From Truepera radiovictrix DSM 17093 (GTDB lineage: Bacteria; Deinococcota; Deinococci; Deinococcales; Trueperaceae): DNA of 64,000 nucleotides. Every line of letters starts with the position of its first letter. Within the stretch, counting starts at the first letter, position 1. The notes under the pieces are model-generated. The model worked only from the letters and a program-made list of their open reading frames with translations, was not told the origin of the DNA and searched no databases. Made by a program: the position numbers and the translations under genes. This document shows, one piece after another, positions 44,706-54,949 of this stretch. The stretch is taken from the NCBI RefSeq assembly GCF_000092425.1, contig NC_014221.1:3167001-3231000 (forward strand), given 5' to 3'.

Positions 44706-46061
44706 ATGATGGCACTTAAAGACATGGGGAAAGTGATGGCGCTCGCCAGCAAGATCGATATGGCCAAGGTCGCCAAACTGTCGGAGAAAGTCGACCTCAA
44801 CGAGCTGCTCGGGTTGGTGTCCAACATGGACGAAAAGACCCTCAAGCAGATGATGAAGCTCGCCGCGCCCAAAACGCCCAAAGCGCCGCCCGAGATTAAC
44901 GGCGACTTCTACGATATCGGCGCGCTCCTCACGCCGCGGCAGCGCGAGATCCAGCTGCGGGTACGCGCGTTTATGGAGCGCGAGGTCGAACCCATCATCA
45001 ACGACTACTGGCAACGCGACGAGTTTCCAAAGGAGCTCATCGGCAAGTTTCGCGAGCTCGACCTGATCAAGGAGATCTTCGACGACGAGGGCAACCGCAC
45101 CCCCGACGCCGCCGTTTTAGAGGGCATTACGGGGATGGAGATGGCCCGCGTCGACGTCTCGACCACCACCTTTTTCGGGGTGCACGCGGGGCTCGCCATG
45201 TGCTCGATTTTGGTCGGCGGCTCCGAGGCGCAGCGGCGCGAGTGGCTCCCCCGGATGCGCCGCTTCGAGGTCATCGGGGCGTTCGGCCTCACCGAACCGG
45301 AGGTCGGTTCGGCCATCTCGCAGGGGATGACCACGACCTGCCGCCGCGAGGGCGACACCTGGGTGTTAAACGGCGAAAAGTACTGGATCGGCAACGCGAC
45401 CTTTAGCGACATCACCATCGTTTGGGCGCGCGACGAGGCCGACAACCAGGTCAAGGGGTTTATCGTCCGCCGCGACAACCCCGGCTTTAGCGTCCGCAAG
45501 ATCGCGAACAAGATCGCCCTGCGCGCGGTTGAAAACGGTCACATCACGCTTCAAAACTGCCGCGTTCCGGAGAGCGACCGGCTGCAAAACGCCACCTCGT
45601 TTCGCACCACCGCCGACGTCTTGCGCATGACCCGCGCCGGCGTCGCTTGGCAGGGGGTCGGCTGCGCCATGGGCGCGTATGAAAAGTCGCTCGCCTATGC
45701 CCAGAAGCGCCTGCAGTTCGGCCGCCCCATCGCCAACTTCCAGCTCGTGCAGAACCTCTTGGTGCAGATGCTCGGCAACGTCACCGCGATGCAGACGATG
45801 TGCTTCCGGCTCGCGCAGCTCCAGGACGCGGGCGTGATGACCGACGAGCAGGCGTCTTTGGCGAAGGTGTTTACCGCCAAGCGCTGCCGCGAGACGGTGG
45901 CCTTGGCGCGCGAGCTGCACGGCGGTAAGGGGATCCTCTTGGACCACCACGTGGCGCGCTACTTCGCCGACACCGAGGCCATCTACTCGTACGAGGGCAC
46001 GAACGAGATCAACACGCTCGTCGTCGGGCGCGCGATCACCGGAACCGGGGCGTTCGTCTAA
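44706..46061 (+). CDS. acyl-CoA dehydrogenase with N-terminal helical extension
   Basis: FAD enzyme of 451 residues, close in layout to glutaryl-CoA dehydrogenase. The core begins at about residue 75 and shows [39 protein letters not shown] (substrate and FAD contacts) and the catalytic glutamate in [21 protein letters not shown]. Before it is a 60-70 residue extension ([20 protein letters not shown]..., [20 protein letters not shown]) of amphipathic helices and a Pro/Ala linker, which is not usual for the family. It might mediate membrane or partner contact. Two adjacent ATG codons (44706, 44709); AAGGA lies upstream. Confidence 0.93.
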   Translation: MMALKDMGKVMALASKIDMAKVAKLSEKVDLNELLGLVSNMDEKTLKQMMKLAAPKTPKAPPEINGDFYDIGALLTPRQREIQLRVRAFMEREVEPIINDYWQRDEFPKELIGKFRELDLIKEIFDDEGNRTPDAAVLEGITGMEMARVDVSTTTFFGVHAGLAMCSILVGGSEAQRREWLPRMRRFEVIGAFGLTEPEVGSAISQGMTTTCRREGDTWVLNGEKYWIGNATFSDITIVWARDEADNQVKGFIVRRDNPGFSVRKIANKIALRAVENGHITLQNCRVPESDRLQNATSFRTTADVLRMTRAGVAWQGVGCAMGAYEKSLAYAQKRLQFGRPIANFQLVQNLLVQMLGNVTAMQTMCFRLAQLQDAGVMTDEQASLAKVFTAKRCRETVALARELHGGKGILLDHHVARYFADTEAIYSYEGTNEINTLVVGRAITGTGAFV

Positions 46062-46083
46062 ACCGCAAGGCGGCGCCGCAATA

Positions 46084-46127
46084 GCGAAGCAGGCGCTAGC
46101 GTGAAAGCGCTGCGCCTGCTCGCTTTT
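46084..46127. terminator. terminator hairpin between convergent genes
   Basis: A stem with two single-base bulges (46084-46101 with 46108-46123) is followed on the plus strand by TTTT. It ends the fadD-dehydrogenase transcript and may work weakly in the other direction. Confidence 0.7.
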
Positions 46128-46157
46128 GCTGTTGTACCTGCTGCTCTCGCCCTGGCG

Positions 46158-47777
46158 CTACGACGGCCTCGAGCGCGCCTTGACCGGCTGGGCCGCGGTG
46201 GGTGGCGGGAGCGGTGCGACCACGAGCGGGTCGTCTTGCAGCTCCCCTTCGTAGGCGTAGCGGTAGCTCGCTGCGCGCGCGCGGGCACCGGTACCGCGCG
46301 GGACAAAGGTCGCGGCGATCCCGAAGATGCGCACGCCGCTACGCTGTAGCAGCTCGACCGCGTCGGTAAGCGCCTGCGGGTCGGTCTCCTGCAGGCTCGC
46401 GACCAGGACCGTTCCGGTGCATAGGGGCGCGATGGTGAGCGTGTCCGCGACGTCCAACAGGGGCGCCGAGTCGATGACGATGACGTCGTAGTCCTGCTGC
46501 CAGCTCTCCAAGCAGCTCGGGAACCCCAGGCTGAGGAGCTCCGTGGGCGACGGCGCGGCGCGGAAGGTCGGGATGATGTCGAGCGTCTGAGCGAGGTTGA
46601 CCCCGACGTGCGCGGCCTCGTAGCTCCCGTGGGGGTTCTCGAGGTGGGTGCGCAGCGGCATGTGGCGTTTGTCGTCTAAGTTGTACTCGCGGGCGATCAC
46701 CGGTTTGCGCAGGTCGGCGTCGACTAGAAGCGTGCGGTAGTTTGCGCGGGTAAAGGACTCGGCGAGGCTGATCGCGACGCTCGACTTGCCCTCGCCGTGG
46801 TGCGGGCTGGTTACCAAGATCACCTTGGGGTGCACCTTGGGGGTCGCCAAGAGCAGGTTGGTCCGCAGGTACCCCGACGCCTCGCGCGGCAGCCGGCGCG
46901 TCTTTTTGGGCGACTTGGCGAACTCGGCGAGGATCGGCAAACCGCTGACCGCCTCGAGGTCCTCGACGCTGCGCAGCCGCGTGTCGAGCAGGTTGCGTAG
47001 CAGCAGGATGCCGTAGCCGAGGACGAAGCCCAAAAAGCCGGCGATCACGGCGTCTAGCGGCGGGCGCGGCGACACGGGGCGCAGGGGCGGAACCGCCGCT
47101 TGGATCACGCTGAGGCGGCTTGTGGCGGTGCCGATATTCGCCTCCGCCTCGTCGCGGTTGGCGAGCTGGTTGTTAAGGCGGTTTTGCAGACGCCCGATCT
47201 GGTCGGGGGGCGCACCCTCGGCCTGCAGGCGCGCGATCTCGGCTTGGGTGTTGGCGATGCTGCGGTCGAGCTGCGCGATGCTCTGGGCGAGGGCGTTTTC
47301 GGCGCGCAGCAGGTCCCACTCGATGAGCGAGCGGGCGAGCGCGTTGGCGAGCGCCGCCGAGCCCTCGGCGCTGCCCTCTTCGACTTGCAAGATGAGCTGG
47401 CTCGAGTCGCGCGCCGCCGCGCTCTCGCGTGGTAGCGCGGCGGTGCGGTTACGCACCCCCTGCACCTGCTGCGGCGTGACGGTTTCGGCCCCTAGCGCGA
47501 CGAGCGCCTCCTCGATCACCTCGCTGCTCTCGGCGGCGGTCGCGTACGCGCTCGCGTCAAGGGGTGGGGCGACGATCACAGGGGCGCTAAAGGCGCCCAG
47601 GTTGAGGTCGCCGCGCGTAATCAGCAGCGTCGTCTCGGCGCGGTAGAGGGGCTCCCGGAGGCCGCTCAGGACGTAGGCGAGCCCAGCCCCCAAAGCGGCG
47701 AGCAGCAGCGCGAGCAGAAACCCGCGCCGCAAAAAGCGGAAGACGTCACCTAAGCTGACACTAATCTCTTGTTGCAT
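46158..47777 (-). CDS. Wzz-domain tyrosine autokinase for exopolysaccharide (BY-kinase)
   Basis: The 539-residue protein has two parts. The N-terminal Wzz domain has two membrane helices (FLLALLLAALGAGLAYVLSG; PRPPLDAVIAGFLGFVLGYGILLL) flanking a coiled periplasmic stretch. The cytoplasmic kinase domain has Walker A VTSPHHGEGKSSVAISLAES, Walker A' RTLLVDADLRKP and Walker B DVIVIDSAPLLDVADT. The tail has a small Tyr cluster (SYRYAYEGE), the usual autophosphorylation site. It regulates polymer length in capsule or EPS export. No other export genes are adjacent. The start at 47777 (MQQEISVSLGD) is chosen by family fit; 47801 is possible. Confidence 0.9.
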   Translation of the reverse strand: MQQEISVSLGDVFRFLRRGFLLALLLAALGAGLAYVLSGLREPLYRAETTLLITRGDLNLGAFSAPVIVAPPLDASAYATAAESSEVIEEALVALGAETVTPQQVQGVRNRTAALPRESAAARDSSQLILQVEEGSAEGSAALANALARSLIEWDLLRAENALAQSIAQLDRSIANTQAEIARLQAEGAPPDQIGRLQNRLNNQLANRDEAEANIGTATSRLSVIQAAVPPLRPVSPRPPLDAVIAGFLGFVLGYGILLLRNLLDTRLRSVEDLEAVSGLPILAEFAKSPKKTRRLPREASGYLRTNLLLATPKVHPKVILVTSPHHGEGKSSVAISLAESFTRANYRTLLVDADLRKPVIAREYNLDDKRHMPLRTHLENPHGSYEAAHVGVNLAQTLDIIPTFRAAPSPTELLSLGFPSCLESWQQDYDVIVIDSAPLLDVADTLTIAPLCTGTVLVASLQETDPQALTDAVELLQRSGVRIFGIAATFVPRGTGARARAASYRYAYEGELQDDPLVVAPLPPPTAAQPVKARSRPS

Positions 47778-48154
47778 CCTCGTCCCATTCCACCTGATCA
47801 TCAGGCTCTAGCGACCGCACCGACGTGTACCAAGGCGTTCTGGCCACGTTCGCTATCATCCCCGCGTCATCCCCGCCTCGGCGCGCCCCGCTCTCCTGTG
47901 GACGCGACGCTTGGGTTCCCGAGCACCCACAGACGCCTCTAGGCTAATGGCTGCCGCCCCGCTAGGGGCATGGCGCACTCTAACAGATTCGTACCGGGTC
48001 ACTCTGCGCAGATTTCACATACGCCCGCCTTGACGCGCGCCTCGGGTGCACCCAGCTCCTTGGAAGCGCCTGCGGCCTCGAGGCCGCAGGCGCGGCTGGT
48101 ACTTTTGTTTACCACGCGAGGATGAGAGCGCGCGTAACGCCCGACGCAGGGGCG
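47778..48154. other. intergenic region upstream of the tyrosine kinase
   Basis: No gene is seen. It should contain the minus-strand kinase promoter, which was not identified with confidence. It holds a perfect 28-base palindrome (48066-48093) followed on the plus strand by a T-rich stretch, and part of a second hairpin (48132-48142 with 48150-48160) that overlaps the miaA stop. Confidence 0.6.
48066..48093. repeat. perfect 28-base palindrome
   Basis: Fourteen bases are followed directly by their reverse complement, centred on CTCGAG. It can act as a terminator hairpin or a protein-binding dyad; its GC-rich arms and the nearby T-rich tract on the plus strand favour a terminator. Confidence 0.7.
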
Positions 48155-49072
48155 TTACGCGTCCTTACGCAGCCACGCCGACAGCTCCTCGAGCAGCGCC
48201 CCCCCCTCGTCACCCCCGACCTCCCGAAGGTGCGCCCTTGGCTCCTTGCGAAACCACGTCCGCTGGCGCTTGGCGTAGCGCAAGGTGGCGCTAAGCACCG
48301 CCTGCCGCGCCTCCGCTAACGACGCGCGGCCCTCTAGGTGGGCGCGCACCTCCTTGTAGCCGATCGCCTGCAGCGCGGTCGTCGCCCCGGGATAGCGCGC
48401 CAAGAGCCGCGCAACCTCCGCGACAAGCCCCGCGCGAAACATCGCCTCGGTGCGGCGCTCGATCGCGCGCGCGAGCGCCGCCGGCTCCGGCAGCAAGACC
48501 CATTTGCGGTACGTAAAGCGTGGCGGGGAGGGCGGAAAATCGGCGGGGGAGCGGCCGGTGCGGTGCCAGACCTCGAGCGCGCGCACGACGCGGCGCGGGT
48601 TGCGCTGCGCCCGCAGCGCGTCACGCGGGCTGCGCGCCGCGAGTTCGCGCTCGAGCTCGGCGAGCCCTTCGCGCGCCAAGCGCTCCCAGAGGGGGTGCTG
48701 CACCGCCGGGTCGGCCGGGGGAACGGTCGGCAACCCCTCGGAGAGCGCTCGGATGTAAAACCCCGTCCCGCCGACGACGAGCGGTAGCGCGCCGCGCGCC
48801 AACACCTCGGTGATCGCCGCCTCCGCCAACGTGACAAAGGTCGCGACGTCGAAGGGTTCGTCCGGTGCGACGACGTCGATGAGGTGGTGCGGCACCCTCC
48901 GGCGCTCTTCCGGCGAGGGTTTGGCCGTCCCGATGTCCATCCCCCGGTACACCATCATGGCATCGGCGGAGATGATCTCGAGCGGCTGGCGCTCGGCGAG
49001 GCGCAGCGCGAGCGCGCTTTTGCCCGACGCCGTCGGACCGGCGAGCACGGGGATAGACGGGGGCCGCTGCAC
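48155..49072 (-). CDS. miaA: tRNA dimethylallyltransferase MiaA
   Basis: Adds the isopentenyl group to A37 of tRNAs reading UNN codons. The 305-residue enzyme has the P-loop [19 protein letters not shown], the catalytic region [59 protein letters not shown] and a C-terminal [19 protein letters not shown] at 49072 is preceded by six bases and TATCGT on the minus strand (49079-49084), again a leaderless layout. Confidence 0.97.
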   Translation of the reverse strand: MQRPPSIPVLAGPTASGKSALALRLAERQPLEIISADAMMVYRGMDIGTAKPSPEERRRVPHHLIDVVAPDEPFDVATFVTLAEAAITEVLARGALPLVVGGTGFYIRALSEGLPTVPPADPAVQHPLWERLAREGLAELERELAARSPRDALRAQRNPRRVVRALEVWHRTGRSPADFPPSPPRFTYRKWVLLPEPAALARAIERRTEAMFRAGLVAEVARLLARYPGATTALQAIGYKEVRAHLEGRASLAEARQAVLSATLRYAKRQRTWFRKEPRAHLREVGGDEGGALLEELSAWLRKDA

Positions 49073-49229
49073 CCTCGTACGATACCAAGCCCCGCAGAAC
49101 GCCCCACCGCTCGGCGAACGCCACCCGGCACAGCCGAGCTGGGCGCGCTAGGTGCTGGACGCGAGGGTGCTAGACGGAGGGTGCTAGACGTCGGTGCGCT
49201 CGGGTGTAGCGCGTTTGTGACTGGGGGCG

Positions 49230-49258
49230 TTGTCAAGCCCGAGCCGCTGCTATAGACT
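49230..49258 (+). promoter_or_regulatory. promoter of the second hsp20-like gene
   Basis: TTGTCA (49230-49235), a 17-base spacer and TAGACT (49253-49258) are followed by seven bases and the ATG, so transcription probably begins at or next to the start codon. Confidence 0.7.
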
Positions 49259-49265
49259 TCGCGCT

Positions 49266-49646
49266 ATGGAGTTGGACAAACGCGGGGGTACCGAGAGCGA
49301 CCTGCAGCGGCTTTTTATCTTGCGTGAGCGCGTCAGCGAGCTCGCCGAGGGGCTCGAACCCGGCAGCCTCGAGCCGAGCGTCGACCTCATCGACACCGGC
49401 GACACCTACCGGCTCATCTTCGACTTGCCCGGCGTCTCCCAGGATGACCTCGAGATCGCCTTGCGCGGTCGCCAGCTGACCATCGCGGGCCTGCGCGAGA
49501 GCGGCGGCGAGCAGAACTTTCTCATGCGCGAGCGTCCGCGCGGGCACTTCCAGCGCTCGGTCGAGCTGCCCTCAGACGTCCTTTACGAGGAGAGCAACGC
49601 GCAGCTGCGCGAAGGCCTGCTGATCTTACACCTGCCCAAAGCCTGA
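49266..49646 (+). CDS. Hsp20/alpha-crystallin-like protein (second copy)
   Basis: The 126-residue protein is shorter and more divergent than the Hsp20 at 12.3 kb. The crystallin domain begins at PSVDLIDTGDTYRLIFDLPGVSQDDLEIALRGRQL and ends FQRSVELPSDVLYEESNAQLREGLLILHLPKA. The C-terminal IxI motif is absent because the protein ends at LPKA, so oligomer assembly would differ. The N-terminus (DLQRLFILRERVSELAEGL) is helical. ATG at 49266; its promoter shows no TGAGAA repeats, so control differs from the other copy. Confidence 0.88.
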   Translation: MELDKRGGTESDLQRLFILRERVSELAEGLEPGSLEPSVDLIDTGDTYRLIFDLPGVSQDDLEIALRGRQLTIAGLRESGGEQNFLMRERPRGHFQRSVELPSDVLYEESNAQLREGLLILHLPKA

Positions 49647-49680
49647 CCCCGCCCCTTTTAGCGTCCCCAAACCCTCAGCG

Positions 49681-50580
49681 CTACTCCCCCGCCTCGCCGG
49701 CCCCCTCCGCAGCGGGCGCCACTGCGCCGGCTCCCCCCACGCCGTCTTCGAGCGTCAGCGTCGCCCGGACGCTGCCGCGCACCACGACATCGTTGCTTTC
49801 AAGGTCGTACACCAAGACCTCGCCGGAGACCTCGCCCTCGGCGTCGCGGCTGCGCGCGGGCGAGCCGCGCAGCACGGCCACGCCCGCCTGTTCGTCGAGC
49901 TCGAGCTCGTCCGCTTCGCTGACGCGCCCCTCCGCTTCGACGCGCACGCCGCCGCGGAGCGTCTGCAGCTCGTCGTCGACGTTAAAGAGCAGGGCGTTCG
50001 AGGAGGCTTGCAGCGCCGGCGCCTCCCCCGCCGCGCGGCGCTCGAGCGCGATAGGCCCTCGCATCTCACCGATGCCCGACGCGTTGTCGTAGCGCAGCGC
50101 CCCCCCCTGCACCGTGGTGCGGCCCTCGCGCAGCGTCACCCGGTCCTCGGGGTTGCGCACCAGGTTGTCGGGGCAGAGGGTCTCGGGGTTGAGCTCTAAA
50201 GAGCCGCCGAAAAAGTCGAGGACCGCCTCGTCTTGCGCGTCCCCGCCTTCGGTGGTGCGCTCAGAGCGCGGCTGCTCGCGCAAGACGACGCGCGAGCTGA
50301 TGCGCAGCTCGCCGACTGTCGTCTCGATCAGCTTGGGTTCGGGGGCGTAGTAGAAGGAGAGGTCGAAGCCGTCGCGGCAGTTACCGCCGCGCGGGATGGC
50401 GATCCCCCCCTCCGCGTCCGTCGCGGTCTGCTGCACCACGATGGTGCGGTCGCCGCGGCGCAGCTCGAACGAGGGCAGGTTGGCGTCAAGCGGCGCTGCC
50501 CCCCCCGGTGCGGCGCTCACGAGGGCGCCCGACAGGGCGAGGCCAACGGCGGCGGGGGCGAAGCGCCTGGGGGGACGCAT
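49681..50580 (-). CDS. OstA/LptA-like periplasmic protein (third gene of the set)
   Basis: The 299-residue protein has a signal peptide (FAPAAVGLALSGALVSAAPGGAA) and repeated short beta segments with the OstA pattern of alternating hydrophobic residues (LRISSRVVLREQPR; TTVQGGALRYDNASGIGEMRGPIAL; NALLFNVDDELQTLRGGVRVE; LELDEQAGVAVLRGSPAR). The C-terminus is Ala/Gly/Glu-rich. It is the last gene of a three-gene minus-strand unit with LptC-like and LptA-like proteins, 5 bases from its neighbour. It probably forms part of a beta-jellyroll bridge carrying lipid across the periplasm. Confidence 0.78.
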   Translation of the reverse strand: MRPPRRFAPAAVGLALSGALVSAAPGGAAPLDANLPSFELRRGDRTIVVQQTATDAEGGIAIPRGGNCRDGFDLSFYYAPEPKLIETTVGELRISSRVVLREQPRSERTTEGGDAQDEAVLDFFGGSLELNPETLCPDNLVRNPEDRVTLREGRTTVQGGALRYDNASGIGEMRGPIALERRAAGEAPALQASSNALLFNVDDELQTLRGGVRVEAEGRVSEADELELDEQAGVAVLRGSPARSRDAEGEVSGEVLVYDLESNDVVVRGSVRATLTLEDGVGGAGAVAPAAEGAGEAGE

Positions 50581-50585
50581 GCGCC

Positions 50586-51668
50586 TCAGCCCGCACCCCC
50601 CGCACCTTCGGCGTCGCCTTCCACTTCGGAAGAGAGGTCAAAGGCGCTGACATCAAAGCTCGGCTCCGTACCGCTCAGCTGCCGCACCGCGTTGATGTCG
50701 GTGCGCTGCTCGAGCCGCCCCCCCGTGACGCGCGACCCGAAGGCCTCGTCGACCGAGACCGCCGGGTTGCCGATCACCTCGGCGCGGGAGGCCGCGTCGT
50801 CGTAAAAGACCAAGTCGCCCGTGGTGGTGGTGTCGCCGTCGACGATGGTGACGTTGCCGACGCCCAAGAGCGTGTCCTCGGCCGTCAGCACCCGCACCTC
50901 GTCGGCGGTGATAGTTAAAAAGGTGCCGTCGTCGTTTTCGCGCTGCACCGTCACCTGGCCCCCCGCGCTCGCGAGCACCGCGAGGTCGCGCCCCTCCTCG
51001 AAGATGAGCTCCTCCGCCTCGGCCCCCTGGTTGCCGCTCGTCAGGGTGACGTTGCCGCGGCTCACGCTGGTGTCGGTGTCGACGTCGAAGGTCACCTCGT
51101 CGGTAAAGATGACGACCTCGTCGTCCTCTTCGGTCTCGGGGGTGACGATGATCTCCGTACGCTCGGGCATCACGCCGCGACCCGTGGCCTCACTGTAGTG
51201 CAGCGCCTCCCCCGTCGCCGTCAGCCGCCCCCGCTCGACCCGCACGCCGCCGTCAAAGCTCGCTTCGCGCTGCCCCTCGGCTTCGCCGATGAGCACCCCT
51301 TCGGGCGCGCGCAGCTCGCCGCGCTGGGTGTAGATCGTCAGGTTAGACACCTGGGCGACGATGCCGTCTGGCTCCGGGTGCTCGTAGAGGTAGGGGCCGT
51401 AGCGCAAGTCCGGGCTGCTCCGCGTACCGCCGTCGTAGGTGATGGTGATAAGGCGCCCCGCCGCTGGGGTTTCGGCGTCCGTGGGGGCGCTCGTAAGCGG
51501 CGCGCCGCCCGTCTGAGCCCCCCCTACCGGCGCCCCACCCGTCTGCGCCCCACCCGTCTCGGCGCCCCCCGTGGGTTGGGCGTACGTCAGCGTCCACACC
51601 ACCCCCCCAGCGATGAAGAGGAGACCGAAGGGTCGAGGGCGAAAGAGGCTGCGGTTGGCGTGGGGCAT
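50586..51668 (-). CDS. OstA/LptA-like periplasmic protein with GGA repeat linker
   Basis: The 360-residue protein has an N-terminal hydrophobic segment (FGLLFIAGGVVWTLTYA). A low-complexity linker of repeated TGGAx pentapeptides follows (about residues 31-60). Beta-jellyroll repeats of the OstA type come next (LTIYTQRGELRAPEGVLIGE; GGVRVERGRLTATGEALHYSEATGRGVMP; VTFDVDTDTSVSRGNVTLTSGNQGAEAEELIFEEGRDL). The chaining of repeats suggests a longer bridge than E. coli LptA (about 185 residues). ATG at 51668 follows AAAGGAG. Confidence 0.8.
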   Translation of the reverse strand: MPHANRSLFRPRPFGLLFIAGGVVWTLTYAQPTGGAETGGAQTGGAPVGGAQTGGAPLTSAPTDAETPAAGRLITITYDGGTRSSPDLRYGPYLYEHPEPDGIVAQVSNLTIYTQRGELRAPEGVLIGEAEGQREASFDGGVRVERGRLTATGEALHYSEATGRGVMPERTEIIVTPETEEDDEVVIFTDEVTFDVDTDTSVSRGNVTLTSGNQGAEAEELIFEEGRDLAVLASAGGQVTVQRENDDGTFLTITADEVRVLTAEDTLLGVGNVTIVDGDTTTTGDLVFYDDAASRAEVIGNPAVSVDEAFGSRVTGGRLEQRTDINAVRQLSGTEPSFDVSAFDLSSEVEGDAEGAGGAG

Positions 51669-51721
51669 ACGGGGCTCCTTTAGGGTGGCGTCAGGTTGGT
51701 CGACGGCTCTTTACGAGCGCG

Positions 51722-52288
51722 TCACTCGCCGCGGCTCGGCGCCTGGCGGTCGCGAAAGGCGTCACGGTTCTGGGTTCCCTCACCGCCGGAGGTGAACTCG
51801 GTGAGGTCGAAGTTCATCCCGGCGTTGGCCGACACGCTCTCGATGTCGCGGCCGGAGATGCTCAAAAGGGGCGCCTCGAAGCGGCCGCGCGCCTGGTCGA
51901 TAAGCACCGGCACGCCGTTTTGCCCGCGCATGTCGAGCGTCCACTCGGCGTCGAGGATAAAGACCACGACGTGATCGCTGAGGAGGTTGTCCTGCACGTC
52001 GATGACGACCCGGTCGGCCTCGAGCGTAAAGTCGGTCTCGTCACCAAGACGCCGCTCGGCGTCTCGGATCGTGTGGAGCGTGGTCTCGCCGATGTCGGGC
52101 TCGTATTCGACCCGCTCGGCGCTAAAGTGCCAGACCGCCTCGGGGTCAGCTTGCGGGTAGAGCGTCAGGCGCGCGTTGGTAAGGGCGACCGTACCCGCCG
52201 GAACCGTGCGCTCGCGCTGCGGCAACAACGAGAGGACGACGAGCCCTACGACCGTTACCGACAGGGCGAGGAGCGCAAGCCGAAACAC
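51722..52288 (-). CDS. lptC: LptC-like membrane-anchored protein
   Basis: The 188-residue protein has one N-terminal membrane anchor (LALLALSVTVVGLVVLSLL) and then a single LptC/OstA jellyroll: LTNARLTLYPQADPEAVWHFSAERVEYEPDIGETTL, DFTLEADRVVIDVQDNLLSDHVVVFI. In the Lpt system LptC receives lipid from the inner-membrane ABC complex and hands it to LptA. The two LptA-like genes follow. TAGATT on the minus strand (52295-52300) lies six bases before the GTG at 52288, so the operon starts leaderless. Confidence 0.8.
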   Translation of the reverse strand: MFRLALLALSVTVVGLVVLSLLPQRERTVPAGTVALTNARLTLYPQADPEAVWHFSAERVEYEPDIGETTLHTIRDAERRLGDETDFTLEADRVVIDVQDNLLSDHVVVFILDAEWTLDMRGQNGVPVLIDQARGRFEAPLLSISGRDIESVSANAGMNFDLTEFTSGGEGTQNRDAFRDRQAPSRGE

Positions 52289-52762
52289 GCCCCCAATCTA
52301 TCAGCCCGGGGGGGTGAGAAGCGTGATGCACGCGTAAAGGGGCGCCAAGACCCCCACACGCACGCCGGCGCGCTAAGACGGGGCCCAAGGGGTAAGGCCC
52401 GGGCGCGTCGGCTCCTAAAAGACTGCTTAAAGGCGCGCTTTATGCTATACTTGACACTTGGCGCGGCGTGAAACCGGGTCGCGCACGGGTGACCAGAGGG
52501 AGGTTGCAGCCTTTTTCGCGTACCGTTTTGCCTCAGCCCTTGCCCAACGCCACCCTGGCAACTTCTGCACTCACGCCGCAGGGCCAGCTCGAATGTAACA
52601 CGACGTCATGGTGCATAGCTACCCACGCTAAAACCGCACAACGCCGCTCTCAGGGCTCTGCCCAGAATAGCGCCCTTGGGACTTAGGCTACCGGCGCCAC
52701 CACGCGCGCCCACACGACCACACGACCACACGACCACACGATCCGCAAGGTAAGGAGACGCG
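52289..52762. other. long rpoD leader region
   Basis: No gene is seen. A -10-like TATACT (52446-52451) would start transcription near 52458. The first bases of that RNA (52460-52470) can pair with 52701-52710 through a ten-base-pair helix with one bulge, closing a loop of about 230 bases. Just before the rpoD ribosome site lie four copies of an octamer. The region may be a regulatory leader or contain a small RNA. Confidence 0.45.
52711..52742 (+). repeat. four tandem octamers in the rpoD leader
   Basis: CACACGAC occurs three times in tandem, followed by CACACGAT, ending 20 bases before the rpoD ATG and next to AAGGTAAGGAG. Copy-number change by slippage could alter leader structure or spacing. 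Confidence 0.85.
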
Positions 52763-54103
<1,341 letters not shown>

Positions 54104-54144
54104 CGCTCTCACTTCGCCCCGCCTGCTGACGGCGAGGCCCAGAA

Positions 54145-54176
54145 CAAAACGGGCGAGCTAAAGCTCGCCCGTTTTG
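54145..54176. terminator. bidirectional terminator between rpoD and greA
   Basis: A perfect 15-base inverted repeat (54145-54159 with 54162-54176) contains AAAAC/GTTTT at its ends, so each strand sees a GC stem followed by T residues. Confidence 0.92.
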
Positions 54177-54192
54177 CGTGCGCGCCCCAGCG

Positions 54193-54669
54193 CTACTCGA
54201 AACCGACCTCGACCACCGTGTACTCGCTCCGGGTACGGCCGAGCGCCAAGTTGACCTTGTCGCCGACGCGCTTGCCGAGGAGCTCACGGCCCAAGGGCGA
54301 CTCGTCGGAGATGCGGTTTTCAAAGATGTCCGCTTCGTGCGTGCCCACGAGGTAGAAGGTCGTCTGCTGGCCGCTCTCGTCCTCGAGCGTCAAACTCGCG
54401 CCGAGGCGCGCGACCGCCAGCTCCCCCTCCTGGTTCTCGACGACCACCGCGCGGTGCAAGATCTCTTCGAGGTCGGCGATGCGCGCCTCGTTGGCGCTCT
54501 GCTCCATGCGCGCTTCGTCGTAGGCGGCGCTCTCGCGAAGGTCGCCGTCGGCAATCGCGGTGCCCATGTTTTCAGCGATCTGCTGGCGCTTGACCTCGAC
54601 GAGGTAGCGCAGCTCCTCTTTGATCTTCTCGTATCCCTGTGGGGTCAGGTACACCGGTTTTTTGGTCAC
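54193..54669 (-). CDS. greA: transcription elongation factor GreA
   Basis: Binds the RNA polymerase secondary channel and stimulates cleavage of backtracked RNA. The 158-residue protein has an N-terminal coiled coil (TPQGYEKIKEELRYLVEVKRQQIAENMGTAIADGDLRESAAYDEARMEQ) whose tip carries the catalytic acidic pair in GDLRESAAY. The FKBP-like C-terminal domain reads DESPLGRELLGKRVGDKVNLAL. The start is GTG at 54669 after AGGAGG; an upstream frame exists but is not family-like. It is head to head with gfh1. Confidence 0.96.
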   Translation of the reverse strand: MTKKPVYLTPQGYEKIKEELRYLVEVKRQQIAENMGTAIADGDLRESAAYDEARMEQSANEARIADLEEILHRAVVVENQEGELAVARLGASLTLEDESGQQTTFYLVGTHEADIFENRISDESPLGRELLGKRVGDKVNLALGRTRSEYTVVEVGFE

Positions 54670-54949
54670 AGGGTCACCTCCTTGTGTGCCGCCCCCGCTG
54701 GCGCCCCCGTCGGGGCGGCTGTGGTAGCGGATCAGTATACCCCACCGCCGGCGCCCCGACGCCGCCAAGGGTTTTCCCAACACCCCTAGCGGTTTGCGCT
54801 AGAATGGGTCGCTAGCGCGAAACCTAGAAGGGCTCGGGGTCACGGACGACAAGTGGGCATCTGCAGCACAGCTGCCTGGCGGTAGCGTGACGGGGGGCGC
54901 TAGGTCTAGGTCGCAAAGACGTCTAGCATTCGCGACATGAGGAGGCACG

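Noticed and set aside
52711-52742. Octamer array considered as a CRISPR or iteron array
   Set aside because: Units are contiguous with no spacers, no cas genes are present, and the position in the rpoD leader does not fit an origin.
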